Shown one piece after another: positions 12,523 to 23,602 of a DNA stretch of 64,000 bases. Origin of the DNA: Xylaria sp. FL1777 (Eukaryota; Ascomycota; Sordariomycetes; Xylariales; Xylariaceae); the NCBI GenBank assembly GCA_022578965.1, contig MU400509.1:1-64000 (forward strand). Reading direction: 5' to 3'. How positions within the stretch are numbered: the first letter of the stretch is position 1; the number at the start of each line of letters is the position of its first letter. A model generated the notes under the pieces. That model saw only the letters and a list, made by a program, of their open reading frames with translations, did not search any database and had not been told where the DNA came from. The translations under genes were made by a program, and so were the position numbers.

Positions 12523-13860
12523 AAAGCAAAGGCTAAATAGCTTAAAAACTTTAAAACAAACCAAAAAAAGCAAATTAGCTAATCTGTAACTATTAAAAGC
12601 AGGCTTTTTTGCAATAATTTTTCTAGCAAATTTAACAAAGTTTAAAATAAATATAAAACTTTTAAAAGCAAAGCTTTAATTAGCAGCTTTAAGCGCATTT
12701 TTATTATAAATAATGCTAAAAATAAAAATAATACTAATAAAATAAAGCAATGTTTTACTAATTGTTTTAAAAATAATATAATTAATAAAGAACTTGCTAA
12801 AATTTTTAATATTGCTTAAAGTAGTTTTGCTTTATTAATTAAAACAAGCAAAAGTTAAAAAAACCTTAATAAAAAGCAAAAGCTAAAAAATAGTTATAGT
12901 AATTATTATAATTTCTTTTTAGCTAAGCTAGCTAATAACTATAAATTTACTGTTTTTTAGAACTATAGCTATATTAATTGCTATATTTTATAATCTTTAG
13001 CATTTAAGCTAGCATTATATTAGTTATAAAAATAAAGCATAATATATAGCATTAATAAAACAAAACTCTAAATAACTAAAAATTATAAAATAACAGCAAA
13101 TTTTATAACTACTAGCAATATATTAAAAGCATAAACATTAATAGCAAATATAATGCTAAACTATATTTTTTTAAGTAATATAACTATTAAAAAACAGATT
13201 TTTTATAAATAAAAAAGCATTTTTGCTATTTTAAATAGTTATAAAGTTATTATATTATCTAGGTTTAAAAAAAGCTTTTTAATACAGCTAATAAAGCGTT
13301 TATTTGCTAGCATAGCTAGCAAAAAATGCTATATTATAACTATTAAATAGCATAAAAATACCTTAAAAAAACTATAAATTGCTAAATATTAAAACTATTA
13401 TATAAAAAACTTTTTTAAACTATTTAATTACTTTAAACAAAAAACTAATATTATTGCTAAAACAAAGCATTATATTAATATAAGTAATAATTTGCTAGTT
13501 AAACTACTACTATAAAAATATAGCCTAACGTAAAAAAAAGCACTACATAAGTTTATAAAAGCACATAAAAGTATTTACATTAAAAAAAGCATAAAGCTAT
13601 AAAGTTTGCTAGCGTTATTAACTTTAAAAAAAGCGCTAAGCATAACTACTAAGCTTAATAAAAATAATAAATCAATAATATAACATTTTTGTTATAACTA
13701 TTGCAAAGTTAATAAAAAAACAAAAAAGCAAGCTTATTTGCTACTTAATATAGCAAACTAAATATAGCAAGCTATAAAGCGCTAATAGTATGCTTTTGTT
13801 AACTTAAAAAATAAATTTTAGCATATTGCTATATATAAACTATATTACAAAAAAATAGCG

Positions 13861-14322
13861 TTTATTATACTATTTAAGCTATATAAATAAATAGTAATGC
13901 TTTTTAAACTTTATAACGCTTTAATAATGTTTTAAGCACTAATACAAAAAATAATTAAACCTTTTTATAAATAGTTAGCTAGCTTATTTAATAATATTTA
14001 TATTTAAGCTAAAACAAAAAAACAACTATATAAGCGCTATTGCTTGCTATTTATACAATTAGTTAAATATAACATAATAGTTAATATATTAAAAATACTG
14101 CTTTTTGTAAATTTTAATATTTTTTTTAGTTTTAACGTTTTTTATAATAGCATTAAAGTAAACTTAGCAAAAGTTATAGCAATATAAAAGCAGCTTATGC
14201 TTAAAACTACTATAAAAATAAAAGCATTTATAAATGCTACAAGTTATTTTAAGCATTTTATTAAAAATTACTTATTAATTGCTGCATTACTAATTATGTT
14301 AACAAAAAAACCTAAAAACTAA
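13861..14322 (+). pseudogene. Ty3/Gypsy reverse transcriptase core, mutated
   Basis: The frame continues in phase with the zinc knuckle. It reads LYK-stop-IVMLFKLYNA, which matches the family motif LYEW-x-VMPFGLxNAP-x-xFQ once TGG-to-TAA/TAG, CC-to-CT and GG-to-AA changes are allowed. The catalytic motif is retained as LFNNIYI, from an FDDI-type YxDD. It is followed by the thumb pattern with the FLGF-like segment, KV-x-AI and (Y/F)F-x-HFI at the expected spacing. Stop codons sit at former CAA, CAG, CGA or TGG positions. Confidence 0.85.
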
Positions 14323-14590
14323 AAAGTAAAGTTAAACATAAAAGCTAAAAACGTATAGCAAAAAATCTGTAAAGCTATTATTACTATACTAGTTATTTAA
14401 GCTTTTAATTAAAAGCTTTTATTTATAATAAATATTAATTTAAGCATATATTATGTTAAAGCATATTTAATGTAGCTGCATTTTTATAAAACAACTATAT
14501 TTTTGCATTTAGTAGTATACTTTTTAAAAAAGCTTAAAGCATACTAATTATATTATTTAACGCAAAAAAAAAAGTTGCTAGCTATAATGC
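14323..14590 (+). pseudogene. RNase H-like domain remnant of the retrotransposon
   Basis: In the same frame directly after the reverse transcriptase, the pattern of a Ty3/Gypsy RNase H is visible: a (P)VI-x-AF element, an HLVVYFLKKL segment corresponding to the HPVAF-x-SRKL motif, and a following NY-x(3-4)-KELLA-like segment. Several codons have been converted to stops. The assignment rests on order and motif resemblance only. Confidence 0.6.
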
Positions 14591-15120
14591 TAGCACTTTA
14601 ATACTAGCAGCATTAAGTAAAAAGCAGAAAAATTACTGTTTATATAAATTACGAGTTTTTTATAACAATAAAAACAAAAATAAAACAACTAGCAAAAATA
14701 GTACGTTTTTTAAACGCTATTAAATATTTTAGCATAAAAATTGTATATAAAACAAGCAAATTAAACGTTTTAGCAAACTAGCTATTAAAACTACTAGTTA
14801 TACTAGTTTTTCTATTAGCAAAAACTAAAGCTAATATAAAGTTATTACTAAAAGCTAAAATATAGCTAATAATACTACTGCAACATTTTAACATTATAAA
14901 TTTGCAAGCTATTTTTAAAAATCTTTGTTTTAAAACTAAATTGCTACGCAATATAAGTTTAAAATAAATAAAATAATACTTTATTAAAAAAAATAGTATG
15001 CTATTTAAGCTAATTAACTATAAACAGGCTTTAAAAAACCTTTTATATTTAGTTAATATAGCATTTTAAGCTATAGCGCTTTTAAAAGTGCTTAAAGTGC
15101 TAAAATTGCTGCAAAACGTA

Positions 15121-15270
15121 AAAAACACACATATTAACCTAAGGCATACTACTATTAAAAGCTTAATTTAAAAGCTAAATAAGCGTTTTTAGCACTTAAA
15201 AGCTACGTTTATTGCTTAGCAAATTATTGCTAAATATAATTAATGCTAGCTAATAAAACTACTATTAAAC
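15121..15270 (+). pseudogene. integrase zinc-binding (HHCC) segment, mutated
   Basis: Still in the same frame, H-x-N-x2-H is followed at the normal distance by KRF-stop-HL (family RFYWPxL, with TGG changed to a stop). Then comes YN-stop-CQLIK, readable as C-x2-C-Q-L-x-K with the first Cys TGT changed to TAT. An integrase lying downstream of RT/RNase H is the Ty3/Gypsy order. The DDE core was not confidently located. Confidence 0.6.
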
Positions 15271-16290
15271 AAACTTTTAAACTTATAACCTATTATATTA
15301 CTTTTATTACTTATGTATTAAGCTATAAACTATACATTTATAGCTAATTTTAAGCTATTAGTATGCATTAAATATGCTATTACGTAAGTTAAAGCAAAAA
15401 TAATGCTTAATATTAGTTTTAAAGCAACAAAACTGCTAATTTAACAAATTAGCAAAATATTTAGTTTTTCTAAAAAATAAATAAGCAATAATGCAAGCAT
15501 ATTTATAAACAAAAAAGCAACTAATTAGCATAAATTAAACAGTTTTATTATAAAGTTAATTATACTTAAAAAATCTAAAAGTAATAACAAAGTTAAAAAA
15601 GCTAATAATAATATTAAGCAAATTATGTTATATAAAAGTTTAACTTATTGCTATTTTAATTTTTAAACTTTATTAAAAGTAGCTATTTATATATATAACT
15701 AAACTTTAAAGCTTAATAGCTATAGTAGCTATTTTTTGCTATTTAAAACGTAGCTATTAAATTAACAACTAGTTATAAAAATTGCTAACTACGTTAAAAA
15801 TCTAAACAAAAAAAAAAAGGTTAAATTTTAGCAATATTTAGCACAAAATTATAAAGCACTACTAATATATAATTACTTTAGTAGTTTAAAAGCATTAAAA
15901 AACCAAATTTAAGCTTATTTGCAAAAAAAAAAAAGCTTAATTAAAACTTATAAAACTAATAATTAAGTTTTATATATTAAATAACAAGCTAATAAATTTA
16001 AACTATATTATAATAGCTTATAAGCTATTATAAGTTGCTATTATAGCAATACGTATAAACTATAAAGCTTTAAAAAAATAACATTACTTAGCAAATATAA
16101 TAGCAGTAACTTATTTTTAGCTTATAGCAAAAATAGCTACTTAATAAAAAGTTTATAGTATACTAGCAAACGTATGCTAAAAAAAAATAAACAGAAATTA
16201 AAAGCGTTAATAGTATAAATATTAAAAAACATTTATAAATAGCTTTATTTTTATAAATAGCTAAAACAGCTATTTAGCAAAAAAAATAAT

Positions 16291-16511
16291 TATAGCTTTT
16301 AAGCAGCACAAGCTATAATATATACTATACAACAGTTGCTATACAAAAACCTAAAGAACACAGACCAGCCCTACCTAAATTAGTAGTATTTATACATAGT
16401 TTCTTAGTACTATACTCAGAAAATGTCTTTCCTTTAACATCCACCTTTTTAAGTACAGACCTGACCCTACGTAGTAATTACAAGGTTCTGGGCCAGTATT
16501 CAGAAGGCACA
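16291..16511 (+). repeat. 3' LTR (221 bp)
   Basis: The inner (5') ~80 bp is heavily mutated (TATAGCTTTTAAG against TGTGGCTTCTAGG in the 5' LTR), while the outer ~80 bp is intact and ends GGCACA. It is followed by TCCC, which repeats the sequence before the 5' LTR. Confidence 0.93.
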
Positions 16512-17621
16512 TCCCGTCCTACTGCGTAGGCTCGGTACCAATAATAAAGCAAGGGTACGGGCGGCCTTTGCGTCTTTGCCTTGGTCTTCTCCCTGCTGAG
16601 GCTTCATCCCCTGTGGGTAAATTATACCACTGGGGTCACATCAGAAGCGCCTTGCAAGGTCTAGCGCACGGTCAGCACCAAGCAGCAAGGCTGTTGGTGG
16701 CTCACAGGATCTTCATGATGGCCACCGGTATACGACGTCCTCCTTTTCCCAAGGCCTTTCGAGTCTGTCACTCCCTCGGAAGGAGGGCCAACGGACGCCC
16801 GAAAAGAATAGGCTCTAAGTGACCAGAGGCTCATCATGATATCCGGGTCCACGTGGCTTCTCATTTCCATACCGCGTATGCATACAATGTACCTACCTGT
16901 GGACATGTGGATCGAGAAGCCAGTGCCCCTTAGCGAAAAGAAAAAGCCAGGGCCACCGAACTGTTCGTATACCTACTATCTAAATGATCACACCCTAGCG
17001 TAGGGAGACGACAACTCCCCGCCACCGGACAACCTGAGCTTTAGCGCAGCAAACGGATCATAGTCATGCAGCTGACCCCAACGCTGCACTGCCGACCACC
17101 ACGCCAGCGGGTAAGAATACCTAACTGCAGGCAAGCTAGTACCTAGTATGGATGGGCCGTGTATCGTAGCAGTCAAGCAGACCCTATATGATACAATCTC
17201 CGAAGCGGGACTTTGGGCTCGAAACGCCGAGATCAACAACCTTTGTGTGAAGAGGGTTGTCGGTTAGGCTTTTATATGTAGTACACTAGGCGAACCGTGA
17301 CACTTTTGAGGATCTAGTATGGTTTGTGTCGTATACCACTCAAGAACCAACCACCCGAGTTCACTCCTGGAGGACCATACGTAGTATACCAAGCTACTAC
17401 TGCAATACATGTTCGACTGAGCGATTACCCTTTAATATATGATTACATACAGACTTGTTAATCAGTAGTACGCTACCTAGCGTACCTATGTAGTATACTA
17501 AACCAGTAGGTTATCATGAGAGGATTGGAAATTCAATCTAGAATCCATACGAAAGAGAATGAGAACTACTGATGTATCTTTCTCCATAGTCCAAGGTAGA
17601 CCGCCACAAGTTGTCACCTGT

Positions 17622-17656
<35 letters not shown>

Positions 17657-18173
17657 ACAGATATAAAAGTACTTAGCATACACTACATATGCTCGCACTA
17701 CCATGTACCTATCTAATAGGATTCGAACCTACCCTCATTTTGTACCGCTACTTGCCTATAGTAGTATGCCGTGCTAAGTTTAGTACAAACTCTTCACACA
17801 CCTGAAGTGAGGTAGGTACATTCAACTGGCGCATTTCCCAGTTGAAGATGCGGTACTGTTTTGTGGGTCACCTAGTAAAAGTTCATTGCCTCATGGCAAT
17901 TCTGGCCCACCTCAGCAACACTTTCAACATCCACCACTTCATTCAGCCGGTCTTGTCCATTTGTTAATTAGACTACTGCGTACAACGCTAGACTCACGAG
18001 AGCCAAGCGTCCAATCGATAGAGACGAAAGACAAACAAAATAGAAGAGAATAACCAAAGGCTCGAGATCTACCATCGGCCCCTCCGCCCTCGAGTCTCGA
18101 GTTTCGGATGTTGAATCTCGACACTGGCCTCGTCTCCCGGCATCAATCTTAAGGTCCCATCACACACGCAACC
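16512..18173. other. intergenic, with poly(A)27 and a pol III B-box-like site
   Basis: No supported gene. It contains a TACTGCGTA motif directly after the retrotransposon (16520-16528) and another at 17974. A run of 27 A lies at 17626-17652. On the minus strand GGTTCGAATCC (17719-17729) matches a tRNA B box, but no cloverleaf can be folded around it. The DNA of 16540-17250 is more GC-balanced than its surroundings and could be an unrecognised relic. Confidence 0.55.
17626..17652. repeat. poly(A) tract, 27 nt
   Basis: Twenty-seven uninterrupted A. On the minus strand it is a T27 about 70 nt downstream of a B-box-like sequence, so it could be a pol III terminator or a retroposon tail. Neither is proven. 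Confidence 0.95.
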
Positions 18174-19734
18174 ATGGTTCAGTATATCCACACGCCCTGG
18201 CGGGACGAGGAAGAGCTATTACGAGTCCGTCAGCAATTTTATCCCTCGTCGTCATCATCACCGACATCCACACACGCCATCGCCAAGCCTCATACCACTG
18301 CAGCGGCTGCTCACAATCCCAATCCCAACCATACTCATAATCATAATAGTAAGTCGTGGAATCCCAATGCCGACACCGCCCGTCGCCGACGTCCCTATCT
18401 GTACTTCGCCAGAGCTGTGGCGGGACCCCCCCGGCTAACGATCCCCGAGGAGATGAGGACGCCGATGGTACGCACGCAGCCCTCGCCCTCGCCCTGGATG
18501 CCGAGAGGCGGCAGCAACAAGCCGTCTCACGTGTGTCGATGTGGATGCAGCGCGGCGGCTGCCCCCACTTGGTCGAGTCGACTGCCCTCTTGACGGCTGC
18601 TGTTCTCAGCGATCTCCAGGAGTCCAGGGCCAAGGCTAACTCGTCTTCGTACGCTATCCGAGCCGCCTATTCATCTGCGTTCAGCCGGTGGGTTTACTCT
18701 CATTATTTCTCATCACCTCCTCATAACCCCCACACCCCCTCCAACATGTTTACCTTCGCTGCGAATTGCCCTTTTCTCCTTCCTTCCGTGGATCCGTCTC
18801 TGCTTGTTTACGGCGGCCATGACATGTCTCGTAAAAACGCGCACAACATTATCCAGCACAGTGCTCCTGGTGAGATACAGTCGACTGGTTGTACGGCATA
18901 TATGAGTGATCCGCTTCTGATGTCAAAACATCAGGAATCCGAAATTTCTGTATTTGAGGTTGCATTCTCACTCCTGGAATGCAATAGTCATATACTGGAT
19001 TTTCAATTCTACTCTAGCTTAATCCCCGGAGTCGAAGAAATTCTATGGGCCCGCTAATTTGTATTGATCATAGCTTTGTCACTGGTCTACTGGACGGTCA
19101 GCAAGACAAGCTCCGCAAAATGAGCATGTATTCGATAGCAAAGACTATCGGTCTGCCGGCGACTTTTGTTGAGCTAAGACACCAAGCTACACACGAACAG
19201 TTGCCCTCCTTGTCGAAGCTTAGGTCTGGCGCTAATAACGCCCTCGCGTGGATCTGGGACTTCTACTGGAAAGACCTCGGGTCAGTGGACAAAGGGAGTT
19301 CGTCAGAAGGCGGCCAATCAGACCCGCGGAGGGATTTGCTTCTAAGATCCTTACGTGAGCAGGACGAGGCCGTGAAAGCCGACTTTCAAAAACAGATGAA
19401 ATCGTGGGATGAGACGTCGCTACTACAGACACTGGCAGACATCACAGAATCTTCAGAGGAACCTCAGATCATATTACGAGCTCTCCAGGTTTCCCGCACG
19501 ATACTGAGCGGCGGCTTCGAGTCCCCGTTAACAGCAGCATCAGGGGCTCCTCGAGAGACAAAGGACTTAGAAGCTATTCGGGTCGAGCTCCAAACGTTAA
19601 ACGAAGACCTTGAAGATATCCGAATACAGCGCGTAGATCAACCAACCAGCGTGCCCGACGAGATAGCGAGCCAGTCAGTCGGTTGGACTCGGTATCAAGG
19701 CACATGGACTCCAAGACCGATAGGAATAGTATAG
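18174..19734 (+). CDS. LAS1: Las1-family pre-rRNA processing endonuclease
   Basis: Las1 is the HEPN nuclease that cuts ITS2 during large-subunit ribosome maturation, with Grc3, in the nucleolus. Three exons are inferred: 18174-18348; about 18450 (or 18480) to 18687; 19074-19734, giving about 348-357 aa. The N-terminus [23 protein letters not shown] and [21 protein letters not shown] are typical. Splicing CG|C restores [16 protein letters not shown]. The catalytic HEPN motif R-x4-H is present as RHQATH. The C-terminal [14 protein letters not shown] is the fungal Las1 tail. Intron 1 has donor GTAAGT and branch CTAAC, with the acceptor ambiguous between GAG at 18449 and CAG at 18479. Intron 2 (18688-19073, 386 nt, GTGGGT...CATAG) is unusually long for this genome. 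The family call is firm; the intron 1 acceptor is not. Confidence 0.92.
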
Positions 19735-21291
19735 CCATTAGGAGCTCCGTGCGTATAAATGATAGCCAAGCGGGCGCAACAGGAACCATCTACTGCTGGT
19801 GCGTCTTGAATAAACTTGTAAGTTTAGAGACACTCCGTCGTCAACTGCGCAAACGGCCATACACTATATCATGGTACAACAAGTCCTATAGTTTGCTAGG
19901 AAGGCGAGTGAACTGTTTGTTTGATGCCTAGTTATTATATCAAAAGGCGCATGATATCCCCTTATAATGACCCGTAAGGCATTTCCCCAAAACACCAGCT
20001 ATAGCGTCATTCGTACAAGAATTTATTCAAGGTATATTTATATCGGTTTGTATGGCGTAGAACTCGCCTATACATCGAAACAGTTATGTACTGATAGACC
20101 GGTTGCTCCCTTCTTGCTGCCTTCGGGCTTTTAGGCTCGTAGAGTAGGAGGATATATGAAATAGTCGTTTAGGGAAAATATAGTTACTAGTGTTCTTCGA
20201 ATTATTTTACTCCTCAGTTGTGGTACAACAGCTAGACACCGCCCCAAAACGGTAGATGACTTAGGCGATGAGATATACGAAATGCATGCCATGACACAAT
20301 AAAATCTCATTTCTTAGTTTAGTGAATGAATGGACATGCAACACCGAGAATCTCTCCAGTTTACAAGGAACACAAGTATAACAAAAAACGAAAATACGTA
20401 GAATAAATGTCTCCGGTAAGAACCAAGCCTCCGCTCGTTAAACAGAGCATGACGCCGCCCAAAAAGGGCACAAGATCCTCACCGGACCATCGACTGAATG
20501 GTTTTTCCAACGACGGGGGTGTTTCGATATCGCTTCATTGTCCACACTTGCGCGCCGTTGGAAAGATCGAGACGACAAGCTCTAGCATAATTTGAAGCTG
20601 GGTTGGGAGGGTGTATGTCCTCCAAAAATCGGAGATCCAAGACCGAGGATCCGAGCACAGGGGAGGCTAAGGGATGACTGGGCTGGCACGGGAGAGCAAC
20701 TGTTGCAATCGAGGAGCATGCTTGATGGTACCTACCTATCGTGGGCAAACACTCCCGAGCATCGCTTCGCCTTGTCCGGCAAAGAGGGATGAATACCTAT
20801 TATAGTGGTGGTGCAGCGCAAGGGAATGAAAAACTCGTCGTCATTAGCACATGTTTGAAGCTCGTGCAGCAAAATGACATGTGAGCTGCGCTGCACCTTG
20901 GTGAGGGAATTGATTCCGTTTCGTGATTGAGTGGTTGAAGAGGAAGGTTGGGAAAATGGCTGAGCGAAAATTTATTGAAAGATCCTATTGAAAGAGGGTC
21001 TGTTCGTTTTCGGCAGACTGCCAGCTGCTGCCAGCTGCTCAATCGAAAGCTATATACGCTAGGCCATCGAAGTACCCAGGCCAGTGGCTTATGCAGGCAG
21101 GACTATAGCCACGAGCTCAGCTCGATCAAAAGTAGTGGACGTCCTAAACGGACGAGAAAATAATCAAATATAGCGATTAGTGTTTCGTATGTAGGCCAAA
21201 TGTTATGTGACCGCTGTCAACACCCATTTCTACTTCACCATTACCTGGAAAAGGAGAGTACCCGTTGCCCTCTCAGGCCAAGCCCAAGGCA
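19735..21291. other. intergenic
   Basis: No supported gene or structured element. Only short ORFs without domain resemblance occur. This is the 3' flank of LAS1 and the upstream region of the HET-domain gene. Confidence 0.6.
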
Positions 21292-23602
21292 ATGGCACCC
21301 TATCTGTCAAATCAGAACTTGAATATCGCCAAGTTGTGTGCAAGCTGCGAGGAGGCAGCCTTGTTTAATGACGACCAAGATTTTCTCAAAGAGAATCGAG
21401 ATTCAGGCGGTGCAACACGCCTCGTTGCATCACAAGATACCGCAATCCGTACGTCCAGGATCAAGCATTTGCGAGATGACACGCTACCTAGTTTGCCTCT
21501 GCTCCGTGAGTCCGCACAGAGAGGTTGCGGCTTCTGCGACTTTCTGCGTTCCGTTATCAGTTGCGATGACACCCAGGACGAGATTCGGAAAGTCTTTGAC
21601 TCAAGTGGTACTGATGCAGAACCCTTAGAGATTTCGATTTCGATTCATTTCCGCTGGAAATACCATTGTGAGCATGATATTAGAGGGGATGGCCTCTTTG
21701 GTGGCATCATACTCCTATGTTTTGACGACGGGAAAGTTGAAATCACGCTATTTTGCCTGGCGGAAGGCTTATCAGGTCATCATGATCCTCTCTTCGCCTT
21801 ACACACTCCGCTTGGTGTAGCGGTGTTGTTCTGACGTGAGTATAGGGTCAGAAACATCCGATATATGGCTTGGTTTGACCACTCCACCTAGCCAAAGATT
21901 CTCGCAGAAGGATCGCCTGGACTGGATGGTGCAGACGCTCACTGAGTGTACAGAAAAACATCAGCACGACCAGGCAGGCAATGAATTCGTCCCTAAACGA
22001 CTTATTAACATCGAAGAACCCACACCGCGATTGGTCCTCGGCGCCGATGTCACGGCTACCGGAACCAGCACCCAGAAACCTGCATACGCAGCTCTCAGCT
22101 ATTGCTGGGGTCAAGCTGAGGAGTCGAAGAGCCAGCTCAAGACCACCACCCTCTCCATAGCCCAGCGTCAGACCGCGATCATCGACGCGGAAATGACCGA
22201 GGTGCTAAGGGACTCGGTGGCAGTGGCCCGGGCCTTGTCGATCCCATATCTCTGGGTCGATGCTCTTTGCATCCTGCAAGACGACATTTCAGACTGGGAG
22301 CGTCAGTGCATGAGTATGGCCGAATTATACCGGAGCGCCCACGTCGTCATATGCGCTGCGTCGTCTGCCTCTTGCCGCCAAGGGTTTTTGGACGAGCGGG
22401 GATACCGAATTCAAGTACCATTTCGATCTGTCAGGCAGCCTTCTGTCGTCGGCTCGTATTACCTACAATTCAAATATGCCGGCTGTTCTCGCGGTGTCGT
22501 GTTCAGCGAAGCAGTTGCAGACACACCACACAACCGCTGGGGCAACAGAGGCTGGGTTTTCCAGGAGAGTTGGTCTGCTTCGCGGAGGTTGGTCTTCGGG
22601 AATGCAAACCTTCATTTATATTGTCCCTGGGGTGTTCAGAGCATGGGTAACAGGAGAGAAGCAGGGAAAACGGAACCCGATGAGGACGGCCTGTCGCTGT
22701 CTAGACTCGACACCTGCAGCAAAGAGGAGCTATATAGAAGTTGGGCGCTTCTCGTCCGCAACTACTCGCGGTTTGAGGACCACTCGTTCACAAAGATCAC
22801 AGATCTGCTCCCCGCTCTTTCCGGGTTAGCGGCTAAATACCACGAGTATACCCAGGATGCGTATCACGCTGGGCTTTGGGAAGGAGACCTATTCCGCGGA
22901 TTAATGTGGTATTGGGACGGGGACAGCGAAACATTACCAGAAAGACTTTGCTGTCTTCCCAGCACACTTATGCGTCACGACGATTATCCCGTCCCATCGT
23001 GGAGCCCGCTGGCGCGCGGTATGTTTGTGACACACGGGGCGATTTACAAAACCGACGAGTGCCTCACCAACTTCCAACCAGAGTACACGATCCTAGAAGC
23101 CAAGACGGAGCCAGCGGGCACCAACTCCTTCGGTGCCATACACAAGAACTGGTCGCTTCGCATCCATAGCCACGTGCTCGATCTAGCAACGCTCAACCGG
23201 CAAAAGCTCCTCGTGTCCGAGGACTTCACCGGCGGCGAGGGCTCCAGGGGAACCCTGATATACGAGGGCAAGCACCTCGGCTGCTTCGAGCTAGATTTCG
23301 TGTACGACGCGGACGACAACGCCTTCAACGCGGAGTCCTTCGCAGTCCCCGCCTGCATGCTGGATGAGATCTCGCGCTTCCGTTGGGTCCTCCTCGGGAG
23401 CTGCAAGGTGAGGCGTCTCGACGAATCGCCCGATAAGGTGAGACGAGCCCGCGGGGCGTGCGGGTTGATCTTATTCTCCCCGCCCAACTCCAATGCGCTC
23501 CACCGCGTCGGCGTCTTCTTTCCTGGGTTGCCGAATAATCACCACGACGGCCTGCGGCTGATTAGAAAGTTGGGTGAGATTAGGACGGTTGTCGTCACTT
23601 GA
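21292..23602 (+). CDS. HET-domain protein, reading frame disrupted near 21.83 kb
   Basis: HET-domain proteins act in vegetative incompatibility and related non-self or stress responses in filamentous ascomycetes. The ATG at 21292 opens a 181-codon frame with paired cysteines (LCASCEEA, GCGFCDFL) that stops at 21832-21834. A second frame runs from about 21893 to 23602 and contains the HET core: YAALSYCWG, then LRDSVAVARALSIPYLWVDALCILQDD and DWERQC..MAELYRSAHVVICA, and further on the (N)RGWVFQE motif. A good intron is visible at 21836-21891 (GTGAGT...CCTAG, 56 nt), but splicing it does not join the two frames; one extra base shift is needed. It is either a frameshifted allele or an intron with poor signals (for example 21817-21907). 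The HET call is firm; integrity is uncertain. Confidence 0.85.

Larger units (their letters stand above)
10911..16511 (+). mobile_element. Ty3/Gypsy-type LTR retrotransposon, complete but inactivated by RIP-like mutation
   Basis: The element is 5,601 bp, bounded by two 221-bp direct repeats that begin TGTG and end CACA (mutated to TATA and CATA on the inner sides). It is flanked by matching TCCC (10907-10910 and 16512-16515). The interior is extremely AT-rich and carries no ORF. Reading the plus-strand frame that starts at 12481 and ignoring stops explicable by C-to-T or G-to-A change gives, in order, a CCHC zinc knuckle, a Ty3/Gypsy reverse transcriptase, an RNase H-like part and an HHCC-type integrase segment. 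The RT-RNase H-integrase order defines Ty3/Gypsy. The frame appears unbroken by indels over about 3 kb, so inactivation was by point mutation rather than slow decay (inference). Confidence 0.93.

Noticed and set aside
10911..16511. Ty1/Copia identity of the LTR element
   Set aside because: Integrase-like HHCC lies downstream of reverse transcriptase and the RT motif VMPFGLxNAP with an FDDI-type core is Ty3/Gypsy. Copia has integrase upstream of RT.
17700..17790. tRNA gene on the minus strand (GGTTCGAATCC T-arm)
   Set aside because: Only the T-arm fits; no matching acceptor stem, D-arm or anticodon arm could be folded. Kept only as a B-box-like finding.
18160..18633. 157-codon minus-strand ORF over LAS1
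   Set aside because: Antisense shadow of the GC-rich first exons of LAS1, whose plus-strand product is clearly conserved.
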